Positions 1 to 6,374 of a DNA stretch of 7,999 bases are shown here, in pieces. Below the pieces are notes generated by a model. That model searched no databases. It was not told where the DNA came from and saw only the letters and a list, made by a program, of their open reading frames with translations. A program made the translations under genes and the position numbers. Source of the DNA: Acidobacteriota bacterium (GTDB taxonomy: Bacteria > Acidobacteriota > Vicinamibacteria > Vicinamibacterales > Fen-181); NCBI GenBank assembly GCA_021779795.1, contig JAJXZZ010000133.1, forward strand, positions 1 to 7,999, written 5' to 3'. Position 1 is the first letter of the stretch. Every line of letters begins with the position of its first letter.

Positions 1-228
1 GAGAAGCCCATGCCGGTCGGGTATCGCGTGCAGTTCTCCGACGTCACGATCGAAGTCACCTCACTGACGCCGGATGGGAGGCCCGCGGCGATCGCGTGCC
101 GCTTCCGCGTGCCGCTCGAGGATCGGTCGCTGCGCTGGATGTTCTGGGAGAAGGGCCGTTACAGGAACTGGACACCGCCGCCCGTGCACGGGAGCGTCGT
201 TCTGCCGGCCGCCGTGCCTGTCATATGA
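1..228 (+). CDS. 3' end of an unrecognised protein gene (partial)
   Basis: Frame 1 is open from the first base to the TGA at 226-228, so the gene probably begins before the window. The in-frame ATG at 10 has no visible ribosome binding site. The visible 75 residues are soluble in character, with alternating hydrophobic and polar residues (VQFSDVTIEVTSLTP) suggesting beta strands. An aromatic, basic patch follows (WMFWEKGRYRNW), then a short hydrophobic tail (SVVLPAAVPVI). I do not recognise a family. Codons are GC-rich in the third position, as in the other genes here, which supports real coding. A possible hairpin lies 24 nt after the stop. The next + strand gene starts more than 300 nt later from its own promoter, so the two are probably not one operon. 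Confidence 0.55.
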   Translation, partial: EKPMPVGYRVQFSDVTIEVTSLTPDGRPAAIACRFRVPLEDRSLRWMFWEKGRYRNWTPPPVHGSVVLPAAVPVI

Positions 229-251
229 GTGGCCCGACACGATGACGAGCG

Positions 252-273
252 CGACGGAGGGTGTGCCTCGTCG
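252..273 (+). terminator. Candidate terminator hairpin after the partial gene
   Basis: The arms CGACGGAGG (252-260) and CCTCGTCG (266-273) pair over eight bases with one bulged G and a 5-nt loop (GTGTG). The hairpin starts 24 nt after the stop codon at 228. No T-tract follows, so it is not a classical intrinsic terminator. The support is its position and pairing only. Confidence 0.3.
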
Positions 274-504
274 AGTCCGCAGCCCGTCGAGGACCTGGAT
301 GAAGTCCTGACGAGGGTGCCGCACCGAATTGTGAGGCGGCTGCGATGCCGGGGCCGGCCCGAGGAGGATGGCGCCTCTCCGGAAGACCCACGGGCCCAAG
401 CGAGTCCCGTTCTGGCTGGAATCAGCGCGGCATCGGTGGAGCCAGGAGGCCCACGACTCACGCCCGCCCGTCACACGCGAGCTGTGGGCGCGAGCGGGCG
501 CGCA

Positions 505-534
505 TTGTCACCCACCGCGCGGCAGGCGTAAGAT
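505..534 (+). promoter_or_regulatory. Sigma70-like promoter for the response regulator gene
   Basis: TTGTCA (505-510, five of six bases of the -35 consensus) and TAAGAT (529-534, four of six bases of the -10 consensus) are separated by 18 nt. They stand out as AT-rich patches in GC-rich DNA. Transcription would start near 541, giving a leader of about 11 nt before the ATG at 552. That leader includes the purine-rich GGAAG at 542-546. The very short leader is unusual but common enough in some GC-rich phyla. This is a prediction from sequence only. Confidence 0.5.
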
Positions 535-551
535 GCGGCCCGGAAGAACCC

Positions 552-1409
552 ATGGCCCATCCCGACGTGCTGATTGTCGATGACGATGAACCGACTCGGG
601 TCGGCCTGGCCGCGCTGCTGCGCGCGGCCGGGATCGAGGGCGAGACGGCGAGCGACGGCGCGGAGGCCCTCGAGAAGTTCGAGGCTCACGACTTCCGCGT
701 GGTGCTGCTGGATAACCGGTTGCCCGGGATCGACGGCCTCGAGGTGCTGGCCCGCTGTGTCGCCAAGCCCTCGCCCCCGAAGGTCATCGTCATGACCGGC
801 GTGGACGTCACCGGCACGGCGCTGAGCGCGCTGCGCGGGCAGGCGTACGACTTCCTCACGAAACCCATCGAACCGCAGCGCCTCGTGGAGACGGTCCGGC
901 GGAGCCTGAGCACGCCCGGTGACGCCCCCGGGATCGAGGTGGTGTCGGCGCGACCCGAGTGGATCGAGTTGCTGGTGCCGTGCACCCGCGAAGCGGTCGA
1001 TCGGATCCAGAGCTTCCTGCAGCAGATCGGGTGCGACCTGCCGGATGACCTCCGTGCGTCGGTGGGGCTCGCCTTCCGGGAGCTGCTCCTGAACGGCATC
1101 GAATGGGGCGGCCGCCTCGACCCCGCCCAGCGGGTCCGCGTCGCGTGCCTGCGCGCGCGCCGGATGCTCCTCTACCGCATCGCCGACCCCGGCCAGGGCT
1201 TCACCTTCGCGGGACTCTCGCACGCGGCGGCCGGCCACCCGTCCGATGTCCTGGCCCACGTCGCGGTGCGCGAAGCGCAGGGCCTCCGCCCGGGAGGCTT
1301 CGGGCTCGTGCTGATCCGGGCCATCGCCGACGAGCTGATCTACAACGAGCGCCAGAACGAGGTGGTCTTCGTGAAGTACCTCGACGAGCCTCCCGGGCCG
1401 GCGGCCTGA
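552..1409 (+). CDS. Response regulator with RsbW-like HATPase output domain
   Basis: A 285-aa cytoplasmic signalling protein. Residues 4-120 form a receiver domain with the acidic pocket D10-D12, phospho-acceptor D54 (VVLLDNRLPGIDG), T82 and K104 (DFLTKP), all in place. Residues 135-278 form a HATPase_c_2 domain of the anti-sigma/RsbW type. It has an N-box-like segment with E177 and N181 (FRELLLNGIEWGG), a G1 box (D212-P-G-Q-G216) and a glycine-rich lid (GLRPGGFGL, 244-252). There is no histidine phosphotransfer domain, so it is not a histidine kinase. By analogy with RsbW and SpoIIAB it may bind or phosphorylate a partner protein when the receiver is phosphorylated; no substrate is visible. 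The ATG at 552 is chosen because the upstream extension is low-complexity, the receiver begins immediately, and GGAAG lies 5 nt upstream. It converges with the - strand operon. Confidence 0.88.
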   Translation: MAHPDVLIVDDDEPTRVGLAALLRAAGIEGETASDGAEALEKFEAHDFRVVLLDNRLPGIDGLEVLARCVAKPSPPKVIVMTGVDVTGTALSALRGQAYDFLTKPIEPQRLVETVRRSLSTPGDAPGIEVVSARPEWIELLVPCTREAVDRIQSFLQQIGCDLPDDLRASVGLAFRELLLNGIEWGGRLDPAQRVRVACLRARRMLLYRIADPGQGFTFAGLSHAAAGHPSDVLAHVAVREAQGLRPGGFGLVLIRAIADELIYNERQNEVVFVKYLDEPPGPAA

Positions 1410-1410
1410 G

Positions 1411-1548
1411 GACGGGTCAGGGCCGGGGCGGTTCGCGGAGGATGCAGCGTCGCGGGGCCGGACCGGGGAGGCGATCCGGGAGTTCGGCGAGGCGCTCCGC
1501 CTCGACGACCGGCTGCTCGACGAGCTGTCGGCCGAACCGGCCCGCTGA
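1411..1548 (+). pseudogene. Start-less coding-like remnant after the response regulator
   Basis: This frame is open from 1375 to a TGA at 1546-1548 but has no ATG, GTG or TTG. Its second half reads like a real helical protein end (EAIREFGEALRLDDRLLDEL, then SAEPAR and stop), resembling the end of a TPR-type helix. Third codon positions are about 90% G/C while second positions are clearly lower, which is the pattern of genuine genes. It lies in the +1 frame relative to the response regulator. Removing one base at the regulator's stop (T1407) would fuse it to that protein as a C-terminal extension. It may therefore be a frameshifted tail, a sequencing indel, or the end of an otherwise lost gene. 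The - strand of the same stretch is also open, so chance is possible. Confidence 0.3.
1488..1504. terminator. Hairpin in the convergent junction
   Basis: CGAGGCG (1488-1494) and CGCCTCG (1498-1504) form a perfect 7-bp stem with a 3-nt loop between the stops of the + strand regulator gene (1409) and the - strand small gene (1574). It could act in either direction. No T-tract follows on either strand, and the stem also falls inside the coding-like remnant, so the function is uncertain. Confidence 0.25.
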
Positions 1549-1568
1549 TCCTCGACGCGGGTGTGGGT

Positions 1569-1667
1569 CCGGCCTACCACGCGCCGGTGCGCAGGGCGGC
1601 GAACGCCACGATGAGGGCGACGAGGACGCCGGCACATCCCCCAATCGCCACCCTGACGAGCAGGTGC
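1569..1667. repeat. 99-bp exact direct repeat, copy 1
   Basis: Every base from 1569 to 1667 matches 7901-7999 in the same orientation. The repeat begins 5 nt past the stop of the 32-aa gene and covers nearly the whole gene. The first mismatch is 1568 (t) against 7900 (c). Beyond that, the next 20 bases match only about two in three. The other boundary cannot be seen because copy 2 runs off the window. Confidence 0.97.
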
Positions 1668-1672
1668 CGCAT
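1574..1672 (-). CDS. 32-aa single-span membrane protein
   Basis: ATG at 1672-1670, TAG at 1576-1574. The product starts with a basic patch (MRHLLVR), continues with about 20 small and aliphatic residues containing one cysteine at position 13 (VAIGGCAGVLVALIVAFAAL), and ends RTGAW. This predicts one membrane helix with the N terminus inside. Support for translation is strong for such a short gene: AGAGGAGA at 1686-1679 is a near-ideal ribosome binding site 6-7 nt from the ATG, and a second copy is conserved at the window end. It lies 72 nt downstream of the ferric-reductase-like gene on the same strand and is probably co-transcribed. I do not recognise a family. It may be a subunit or regulator of the reductase, which is inference from position. 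Confidence 0.65.
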   Translation of the reverse strand: MRHLLVRVAIGGCAGVLVALIVAFAALRTGAW

Positions 1673-1678
1673 CGGTCG

Positions 1679-1686
1679 TCTCCTCT
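1679..1686 (-). promoter_or_regulatory. Strong ribosome binding site of the 32-aa gene
   Basis: The - strand reads AGAGGAGA, six nucleotides before the ATG at 1672. It is the best Shine-Dalgarno match on the - strand genes here and directly supports the small gene. It abuts the base of the hairpin at 1687-1704, so its accessibility could depend on leader folding. Confidence 0.65.
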
Positions 1687-1720
1687 GGCCCCGGGATCGG
1701 GGCCCTTCCCTGCCCCGCCC
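1687..1720 (-). promoter_or_regulatory. G-quadruplex motif and hairpin in the small-gene leader
   Basis: Between the reductase stop (1745) and the small gene's ribosome binding site, the - strand (mRNA sense) carries four G-runs at 1720-1703: GGG, GGGG, GGG, GGG, with loops of 1, 2 and 2 nt. Immediately after, 1704-1687 forms a perfect 7-bp hairpin (GGCCCCG, 4-nt loop, CGGGGCC). The last G-run and the first hairpin arm share two bases, so the two folds compete at their border. The structure could set differential translation or mRNA processing between the reductase and the small gene. It could also be an attenuator-like stop, although there is no T-tract. The motifs are plain in the sequence; the function is inference. 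Confidence 0.45.
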
Positions 1721-1744
1721 TCGCTTCACGCTCCCCGCGGCGTC

Positions 1745-2977
1745 TCAGAGCGCGAATCGCTCGAAGTGGATCCGCCGCGCCGGGACGCCCAGGCCGCGAA
1801 GGTCCAGGCGCGCCTGGCGGACCATCGGCGGAGGCCCACACAGAAACACCACGCCCCGCGCCAGCCGGTCGCCCACGCCTTCGCGGAGGATGGACGCCGA
1901 GAGCCTTCCGCTGAGGCCCGGCCAGTCCGGGCCGGGCTGCGACAGGAGGTGGAGGACGTCCACGCGCCGCGGCAGCGCGGCCAGTTCCTCGCGAAAGATG
2001 ATGTCCTCCGGGGCGCGGCATGCGTAGAGCAGGACCGCCCGGCGCGGATCGTCGGTGTCCCGCAGGTAGCGCAACATGCTCATGACGGGCGTGATGCCCA
2101 CGCCGCCGGCGATGAAGACGAACTCCGGCGCCGCGTAATACGCGAGGCTGAAACGCCCGAACGGCGCCTCCAGGCGCGCCCGGGTCCCGACCGGCGTGCG
2201 GCCGATCGCGCGCGTGTAGTTCCCCGACTCCTTGATGGTCACCGTGATCGCATCGGTTCGCCGGGGCGACGAAGAAATCGTGAACGGATGCTCCTCGGCG
2301 CGGATCCCCGGGCCGATCAGCCGCAGGAACAGGAACTGCCCGGGGCGGTACTCGAACACGGGACCCGACTCCGGGGCGAGTGTGAGCGTCCAGGTGTCAC
2401 GCGTCTCCTGCCGAAGATCCGACAGGACGAAGCGGCGCCGCAGGAACGGGACGACCGCGCTCCGGTACAGGAATATCCCGATGGCGACGCAGAACAGCGC
2501 CCACCAGTACGCCCGCAAGACCGGAAGTCGCAGGTCGGGACCGATCGACGACGAGTGAAGAAACCCGAGCACGATCGCGACCGCCACGATCTTGTGGAGA
2601 TTCCGCGGAATCCAGTAATCGATCCGGAACCGCTTGTGGAAGAGCGCAAGCCCCACGACCAGAAGAAGGGTGAGCAGCGCGGCCTTCCCGAGGTTGACGC
2701 GCCACGACGTGTCCAGGCCGAAAATCCGCGGCGTGCCGCTGCCCAGGGCGAACAGCACGGGATGGGCCGTCAGCAGCGACGCCGCCACCAGGGCCATCTC
2801 CTTGTGGAACTGCATCACCACGTCGAGCCCGAACGGGTCGCTCAGCACGCGGATGCGCGGCGACAGGGAGGCGTGGAGCGTCGAAAAGGCGAATCCGGTC
2901 AGCCCGGCGCCCGGCCCGAGGTCGTAAAGAGAGCCGTGATGACGATCGACGACGAGCGCGTCACCCGCGGCCGCCAT
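1745..2977 (-). CDS. Ferric-reductase-like transmembrane flavocytochrome
   Basis: A 410-aa membrane oxidoreductase of the COG4097 type, expected to move electrons from NAD(P)H via FAD through two b-type hemes across the membrane. The membrane part (about residues 20-178) holds two His pairs suited to heme ligation: H58/H72 and H128/H141. The cytoplasmic part has the FAD-binding HPFTISSSP (230-238), an NAD(P)-binding GGVGITPVMSML (291-302), CGPPPM (380-385) and a terminal HFERF. The ATG at 2977 lies inside the kinase gene, overlapping it by 17 nt. No Shine-Dalgarno is visible, so translation is probably coupled to the kinase. The N terminus looks short: the first membrane helix usual in this family is missing or weak. 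The acceptor (iron, oxygen or a partner protein) cannot be deduced. Confidence 0.88.
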   Translation of the reverse strand: MAAAGDALVVDRHHGSLYDLGPGAGLTGFAFSTLHASLSPRIRVLSDPFGLDVVMQFHKEMALVAASLLTAHPVLFALGSGTPRIFGLDTSWRVNLGKAALLTLLLVVGLALFHKRFRIDYWIPRNLHKIVAVAIVLGFLHSSSIGPDLRLPVLRAYWWALFCVAIGIFLYRSAVVPFLRRRFVLSDLRQETRDTWTLTLAPESGPVFEYRPGQFLFLRLIGPGIRAEEHPFTISSSPRRTDAITVTIKESGNYTRAIGRTPVGTRARLEAPFGRFSLAYYAAPEFVFIAGGVGITPVMSMLRYLRDTDDPRRAVLLYACRAPEDIIFREELAALPRRVDVLHLLSQPGPDWPGLSGRLSASILREGVGDRLARGVVFLCGPPPMVRQARLDLRGLGVPARRIHFERFAL

Positions 2978-5699
2978 GCCGCAGGGCAGGGACGATCGCC
3001 TCCCGCAGTTCCGCCGCCGAGGCGAACCGGTCGCCCGGCGCGAACGCGAGGCAGCGCTGGAGCACCGCGTCCAGCGCCTCCCGGTTAGACACGTCGGGAG
3101 GCAGGCGGTAGTCGGCGCCGGCGCCCGTCCCGTCGGCGAACACCCGCGCTCGCGTGAGCATTTCCACCAGGATGACGCCCGCCGAGTACACGTCCGCGCG
3201 GGCATCGACCTCGCGCCCCCGGAACTGCTCGGGCGCCATGTAGGCCAGCGTGCCCAGCACAACGCCGGATTCGGTGACGCTGTCGGCGGCCGGCGCCGCC
3301 GACGGGCGAGGGCGGATCTTCGCCAGGCCGAAATCCAGGATCTTGACGGCCAGCCCGCCGTCCGCGCCGCGCCGGCCCACGACGTTCTCGGGCTTGAAGT
3401 CGCGGTGCACGATCCCCTGCTCGTGCGCCGCCGCGAGCCCGTCCAGCATCGGCTCGAACCACTCGGCTGCCTCGCCCGGCGAGAAGGCGACGACGCGGGT
3501 CATCTCGGCCCGCAACGTCGTGCCACGGAGCCGCTCCATCACGAGGTACGCGCCGCCTCCCTCGAACTCGCCAAAATCGTAGACGGCGACGATGTTCGGG
3601 TGGTTCAGACGGGCCACTGCCTGCGCCTCGCGGCGGAACCGGCGCAGCGCGCTCTCGTGGCCGAACGCCCCGCCGAGCATCACCTTCAGCGCGACCTCCC
3701 GGTCGAGCCGCAGATCGCGCGCCTCGTACACCGCGCCCATCCCGCCCCGGCCGATCAGCCGCTCGAGGCGGTACTTGCCGTCGATGACGCGGGCGACCGG
3801 CAGCGTGAGCGTCAGCGCGCTCCCGTCTCGCGGGCAGTCCTCCGCGTCCGAGTCGTAGCACGCGCCGCAGGCCGGGCACTCCTTGAGCAGGCTGACCAGG
3901 CCGCGATCGAGGTGGGCGAGCACGTCGTGGCGGATCCGCTGCTCGTCGAGCACCTGGCCTTTCAGCCTCAGGTTGTCGAGCATCAGCGCCGCGGCCTGGA
4001 CCATCGCGTGCGCGAGCTGCGTGTCCCCCGGCGTGTAGGGCTCCTCCGACTGCTTCTCGCCGAGCATCAGCACGAGGTCGACCCGCTCGGTCCCCGAGAC
4101 CGGCACGATCAGCCGCACGCCGCGACCGGCCAGCCGGCGCGCGTCCCGCCCCGTCGCGCCGCTCCCGGTCGGCAGCGGCACCTGCGCGGTCTTGCCGAGC
4201 CGTGTCAGTCGCTCGATGAGGCTCTCGCTTACCGGCAGCGGCTCGCTCCGAAGCGCCGGGTCCGACGTCTCGGCCATCGCCATCACGCCGCTCCGGCGCC
4301 ACCACAAGTGCATCGACTTGGGGTGTAGCGACCGCGCCAGTTCCTGGCAGAGGAACTCCGCCATCTGCTCGGCCGAATCGAATCGGTTCAGCGCGTCCAC
4401 GAAGTCGAGGACGAGCCGCTCGCCGTCGTACTCCTCGTGGAAGAACCGCCGGTCGAGCCATTTCAGGATCGGGGCGCGGTAGCGCAGGCTCAGCGCGAAC
4501 GCCAGGATCCAGAAGAGCGCGCCGCGGCTGCCGAACACCAGCTCGGCGACCGTCCGGTGCCGCTCGCGAACGACGGTGACCAGCAGCACGCCGACGGGCA
4601 CGGCGAGAAGCGCCTGGAGGGCGCGGCGGGCGAGCAGGTACCGGAGCCCTCGCCTGATGGCGACCTTGACGCCCCACACTCCGTGCGTGACGACGACGTA
4701 GGCGACGCTGAGCGGGATCGCGACGCTGAGGCCGGTGGCGACCATGTCGAAGAGATGCCACCAGCGCCCGGGCAGGAGCCAGGCGCCTACCGCGGGATCC
4801 GCCCGCAGCGAGCTGATCGGGCCCTGGAGGGCCGAAGGCAGGAGCCCGACGACGCCGCCGAGCGCGACCCAGTGGAACCGGCGGCGCTTGTCGGCATCGG
4901 TCAGCGCGCGATACTTGAGAGCCGCGAGGATGACGGCGCCGAACATGGACGTCATCCCGACGGCCACGGACACCCACCCGACCGCCGCTTTGATCGGACC
5001 GCCGAGCCACGGCGCCCCGGCGCGGATCCCGGCGCCGAACTGGACCCACCTCACGCCCATCGCATACGCCATGCAGATCGCCGCCCCGGCGTAGAGCAGC
5101 CGCAGCACCGTCCTCCATCCCCTGGCGCGGGGCGGCTCGCCCGGGAACAGGTAGAAGAAATGAAAGCCGAGGACGACGTGCAGGGGCTGCAGGGCGTAGA
5201 GGCCCGGCATCTCGACGACCTGGACGAAGACCAGCCCGGTGAGGACCGCCGCGCCGAACGCGAGCCTCGCCATCCACTCTTCCGGCCGCGCGAAGCCGAT
5301 GAACACTCCGATCGCGCACCAGGTCAGGCTCGTCAGGAAAGTCCAGATCTCGTACGTCGGGTCCGCGCCCGGCCGCAGGATGTGCCAGGCGGCGTAGCCG
5401 AAGGCCGCGACGACGACGACGAGCGCGGACCAGACGACCACGGTGAATGGGTGGGCGCGCGTCGCCGGCGCGCTTGCGGCCGCCTCGCCCGGCAGCTCAC
5501 CTTCGACGCCGTCCTCCCGCCACGCGGGTCGCTCGAGGAAGGAATCCTCGCTCGTCCTGGCCAGCAGCGACCGGACCTCTTTCAACGTCTCGGCGTCGCC
5601 GCGGCAGGCCTCTTCGACGAAGGCGTTCCGCTCGTCGGGCGGGCGGTCGAGCGCCGCGTGGTAGACGCCCTTGATCCGTTCCCATCTGTCGGGCTGCAT
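2961..5699 (-). CDS. Membrane sensor Ser/Thr protein kinase with C-terminal catalytic domain
   Basis: A 912-aa protein. Residues 1-47 carry the acidobacterial kinase N-terminal motif (W6, ALDRPPDERNAFVEEACRGD). About ten hydrophobic segments follow (near 85-108, 117-137, 143-163, 168-187, 198-215, 236-262, 276-292, 316-339, 355-377, 391-405). Residues 420-585 are GAF-like, after the linker LDRRFFHEEYDGERL seen in acidobacterial membrane sensor proteins. A zinc ribbon follows, with C608, C611, C614 and C622. The kinase domain (about 643-905) is intact: IGRGGMGAVYEA (649-660), K672, E691, HRDFKPEN with catalytic D767, DFG 789-791, APE 822-824, DVYSAGV. Most relatives place the kinase first; here it is last. 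The ATG at 5699 has only a weak AGGG upstream. The gene lies 45 nt after the sigma factor gene, which is its likely partner or target. Confidence 0.93.
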   Translation of the reverse strand: MQPDRWERIKGVYHAALDRPPDERNAFVEEACRGDAETLKEVRSLLARTSEDSFLERPAWREDGVEGELPGEAAASAPATRAHPFTVVVWSALVVVVAAFGYAAWHILRPGADPTYEIWTFLTSLTWCAIGVFIGFARPEEWMARLAFGAAVLTGLVFVQVVEMPGLYALQPLHVVLGFHFFYLFPGEPPRARGWRTVLRLLYAGAAICMAYAMGVRWVQFGAGIRAGAPWLGGPIKAAVGWVSVAVGMTSMFGAVILAALKYRALTDADKRRRFHWVALGGVVGLLPSALQGPISSLRADPAVGAWLLPGRWWHLFDMVATGLSVAIPLSVAYVVVTHGVWGVKVAIRRGLRYLLARRALQALLAVPVGVLLVTVVRERHRTVAELVFGSRGALFWILAFALSLRYRAPILKWLDRRFFHEEYDGERLVLDFVDALNRFDSAEQMAEFLCQELARSLHPKSMHLWWRRSGVMAMAETSDPALRSEPLPVSESLIERLTRLGKTAQVPLPTGSGATGRDARRLAGRGVRLIVPVSGTERVDLVLMLGEKQSEEPYTPGDTQLAHAMVQAAALMLDNLRLKGQVLDEQRIRHDVLAHLDRGLVSLLKECPACGACYDSDAEDCPRDGSALTLTLPVARVIDGKYRLERLIGRGGMGAVYEARDLRLDREVALKVMLGGAFGHESALRRFRREAQAVARLNHPNIVAVYDFGEFEGGGAYLVMERLRGTTLRAEMTRVVAFSPGEAAEWFEPMLDGLAAAHEQGIVHRDFKPENVVGRRGADGGLAVKILDFGLAKIRPRPSAAPAADSVTESGVVLGTLAYMAPEQFRGREVDARADVYSAGVILVEMLTRARVFADGTGAGADYRLPPDVSNREALDAVLQRCLAFAPGDRFASAAELREAIVPALRHGGRG

Positions 5700-5744
5700 A
5701 GGATCGAGACCCTGACGTCCGCGGTCGCGCCGGCACGCCGATGC

Positions 5745-6347
5745 TCAGTCAGGCGAAACGCTCGAACGCCGCTCGAATTCCCGCCGCAGCCAGGCCTTGG
5801 CCAACTTCCAGTCGCGCATGACGCTCTGGGGAGAGATCTTCAGGACCTCCGCCGCCTCGTCCACCGACAATCCGACGAAGTAGCGCATCTCGACCACCCG
5901 CGCCTGGCGCGGATCGAACCGGGTCAGATGCTCGAGCGCCTCGTGGACCGCGAGGATCTCCTCGGCGCGCGAGGAGCCCATGTCGGGAACCTCGTCGAGA
6001 TCGACGGCCACCGGAGCGACGGCGCGCCCGTCGCGGCCGCCCCGCTTCTGCGCGCGCCGGGCACGGGCGGCGTCCACGAGCAGGCCGCGCATGATGCGGG
6101 CCGAGACGGCGAAGAAATGCGCCCGGTCCTGCCAGTTGACGCCGTCCATGTCCACGAGCCGCAGGTAGGCCTCGTGAACGAGCGCCGTGGCCTGAAGCGT
6201 TTCGCCCGTTCTCCCCCGGGTGTAGCGGCGCGCCAACCGCTTGAGTTCTCGGTAGACGATGGGCACGAGGTCGTCCAGCGCTCGGGGCTGCCCGGCCTTC
6301 CAGGCTCTCAGCAAGGCGGTGATCTCGTGGCTCGTCGGCGCAGGCAT
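5745..6347 (-). CDS. ECF RNA polymerase sigma factor (Sig-70_X6 / ECF43-like)
   Basis: A 200-aa sigma factor. Region 2 (about 20-100) includes LDDLVPIVYRELKRLARRY, ATALVHEAYLRL and WQDRAHFFAVSARIMRGLLVD. Region 4 (about 130-192) includes RQARVVEMRYFVGLSVDEA and a helix-turn-helix SPQSVMRDWKLAKAWL. The HEAYLRL/HFFAVSA wording is typical of the TIGR02999 sigma group found beside Ser/Thr kinases. In ECF43-type factors (Vibrio EcfP/PknT), kinase phosphorylation of a threonine in region 2 activates the sigma factor. T54, in ATALVHEAY, is a candidate here by position, which is inference. No anti-sigma gene is adjacent. The ATG at 6347 is preferred because the protein then matches family length. A GTG at 6374 would add nine residues; neither start has a clear Shine-Dalgarno. 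Confidence 0.92.
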   Translation of the reverse strand: MPAPTSHEITALLRAWKAGQPRALDDLVPIVYRELKRLARRYTRGRTGETLQATALVHEAYLRLVDMDGVNWQDRAHFFAVSARIMRGLLVDAARARRAQKRGGRDGRAVAPVAVDLDEVPDMGSSRAEEILAVHEALEHLTRFDPRQARVVEMRYFVGLSVDEAAEVLKISPQSVMRDWKLAKAWLRREFERRSSVSPD

Positions 6348-6374
6348 GGGCCGAGGACCGATTTCTCGCCCCAC

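Larger units (their letters stand above)
229..551. other. Intergenic region without a convincing gene
   Basis: Several frames are open here, including a GTG-started + strand frame 229-531 and a - strand frame 61-474. Their translations are low-complexity Arg/Pro/Ala/Gly-rich strings without recognisable domains or good ribosome binding sites, as expected by chance at this GC content. The supported content is the hairpin at 252-273 and the promoter at 505-534. A decayed gene cannot be excluded. Confidence 0.5.

Noticed and set aside
229..531. GTG-started 100-codon frame directly after the first stop codon
   Set aside because: There is no recognisable domain and the composition is random-looking. 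The start abuts the previous stop but lacks a ribosome binding site, and the end runs into the promoter of the next gene.
1569..1667. Insertion sequence or CRISPR-like repeat as the source of the 99-bp repeat
   Set aside because: There is no transposase, no terminal inverted repeats, no target duplication visible, and only two copies 6.3 kb apart. The repeat coincides with a small gene instead.
471..2021. Long - strand open frame of 516 codons
   Set aside because: It runs antisense to the response regulator and across the junction. Its translation is an Arg/Pro/Ala-rich string without domains, typical of the mirrored frame of a GC-rich gene.
1103..3088. Long + strand open frame of 661 codons
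   Set aside because: It starts inside the response regulator in another frame and continues antisense to the reductase, whose domains are unmistakable. The composition is low-complexity.
3085..5319. Second - strand open frame of 744 codons over the kinase
   Set aside because: It is the shifted frame of the kinase gene; the kinase frame carries all catalytic motifs and this one has none.
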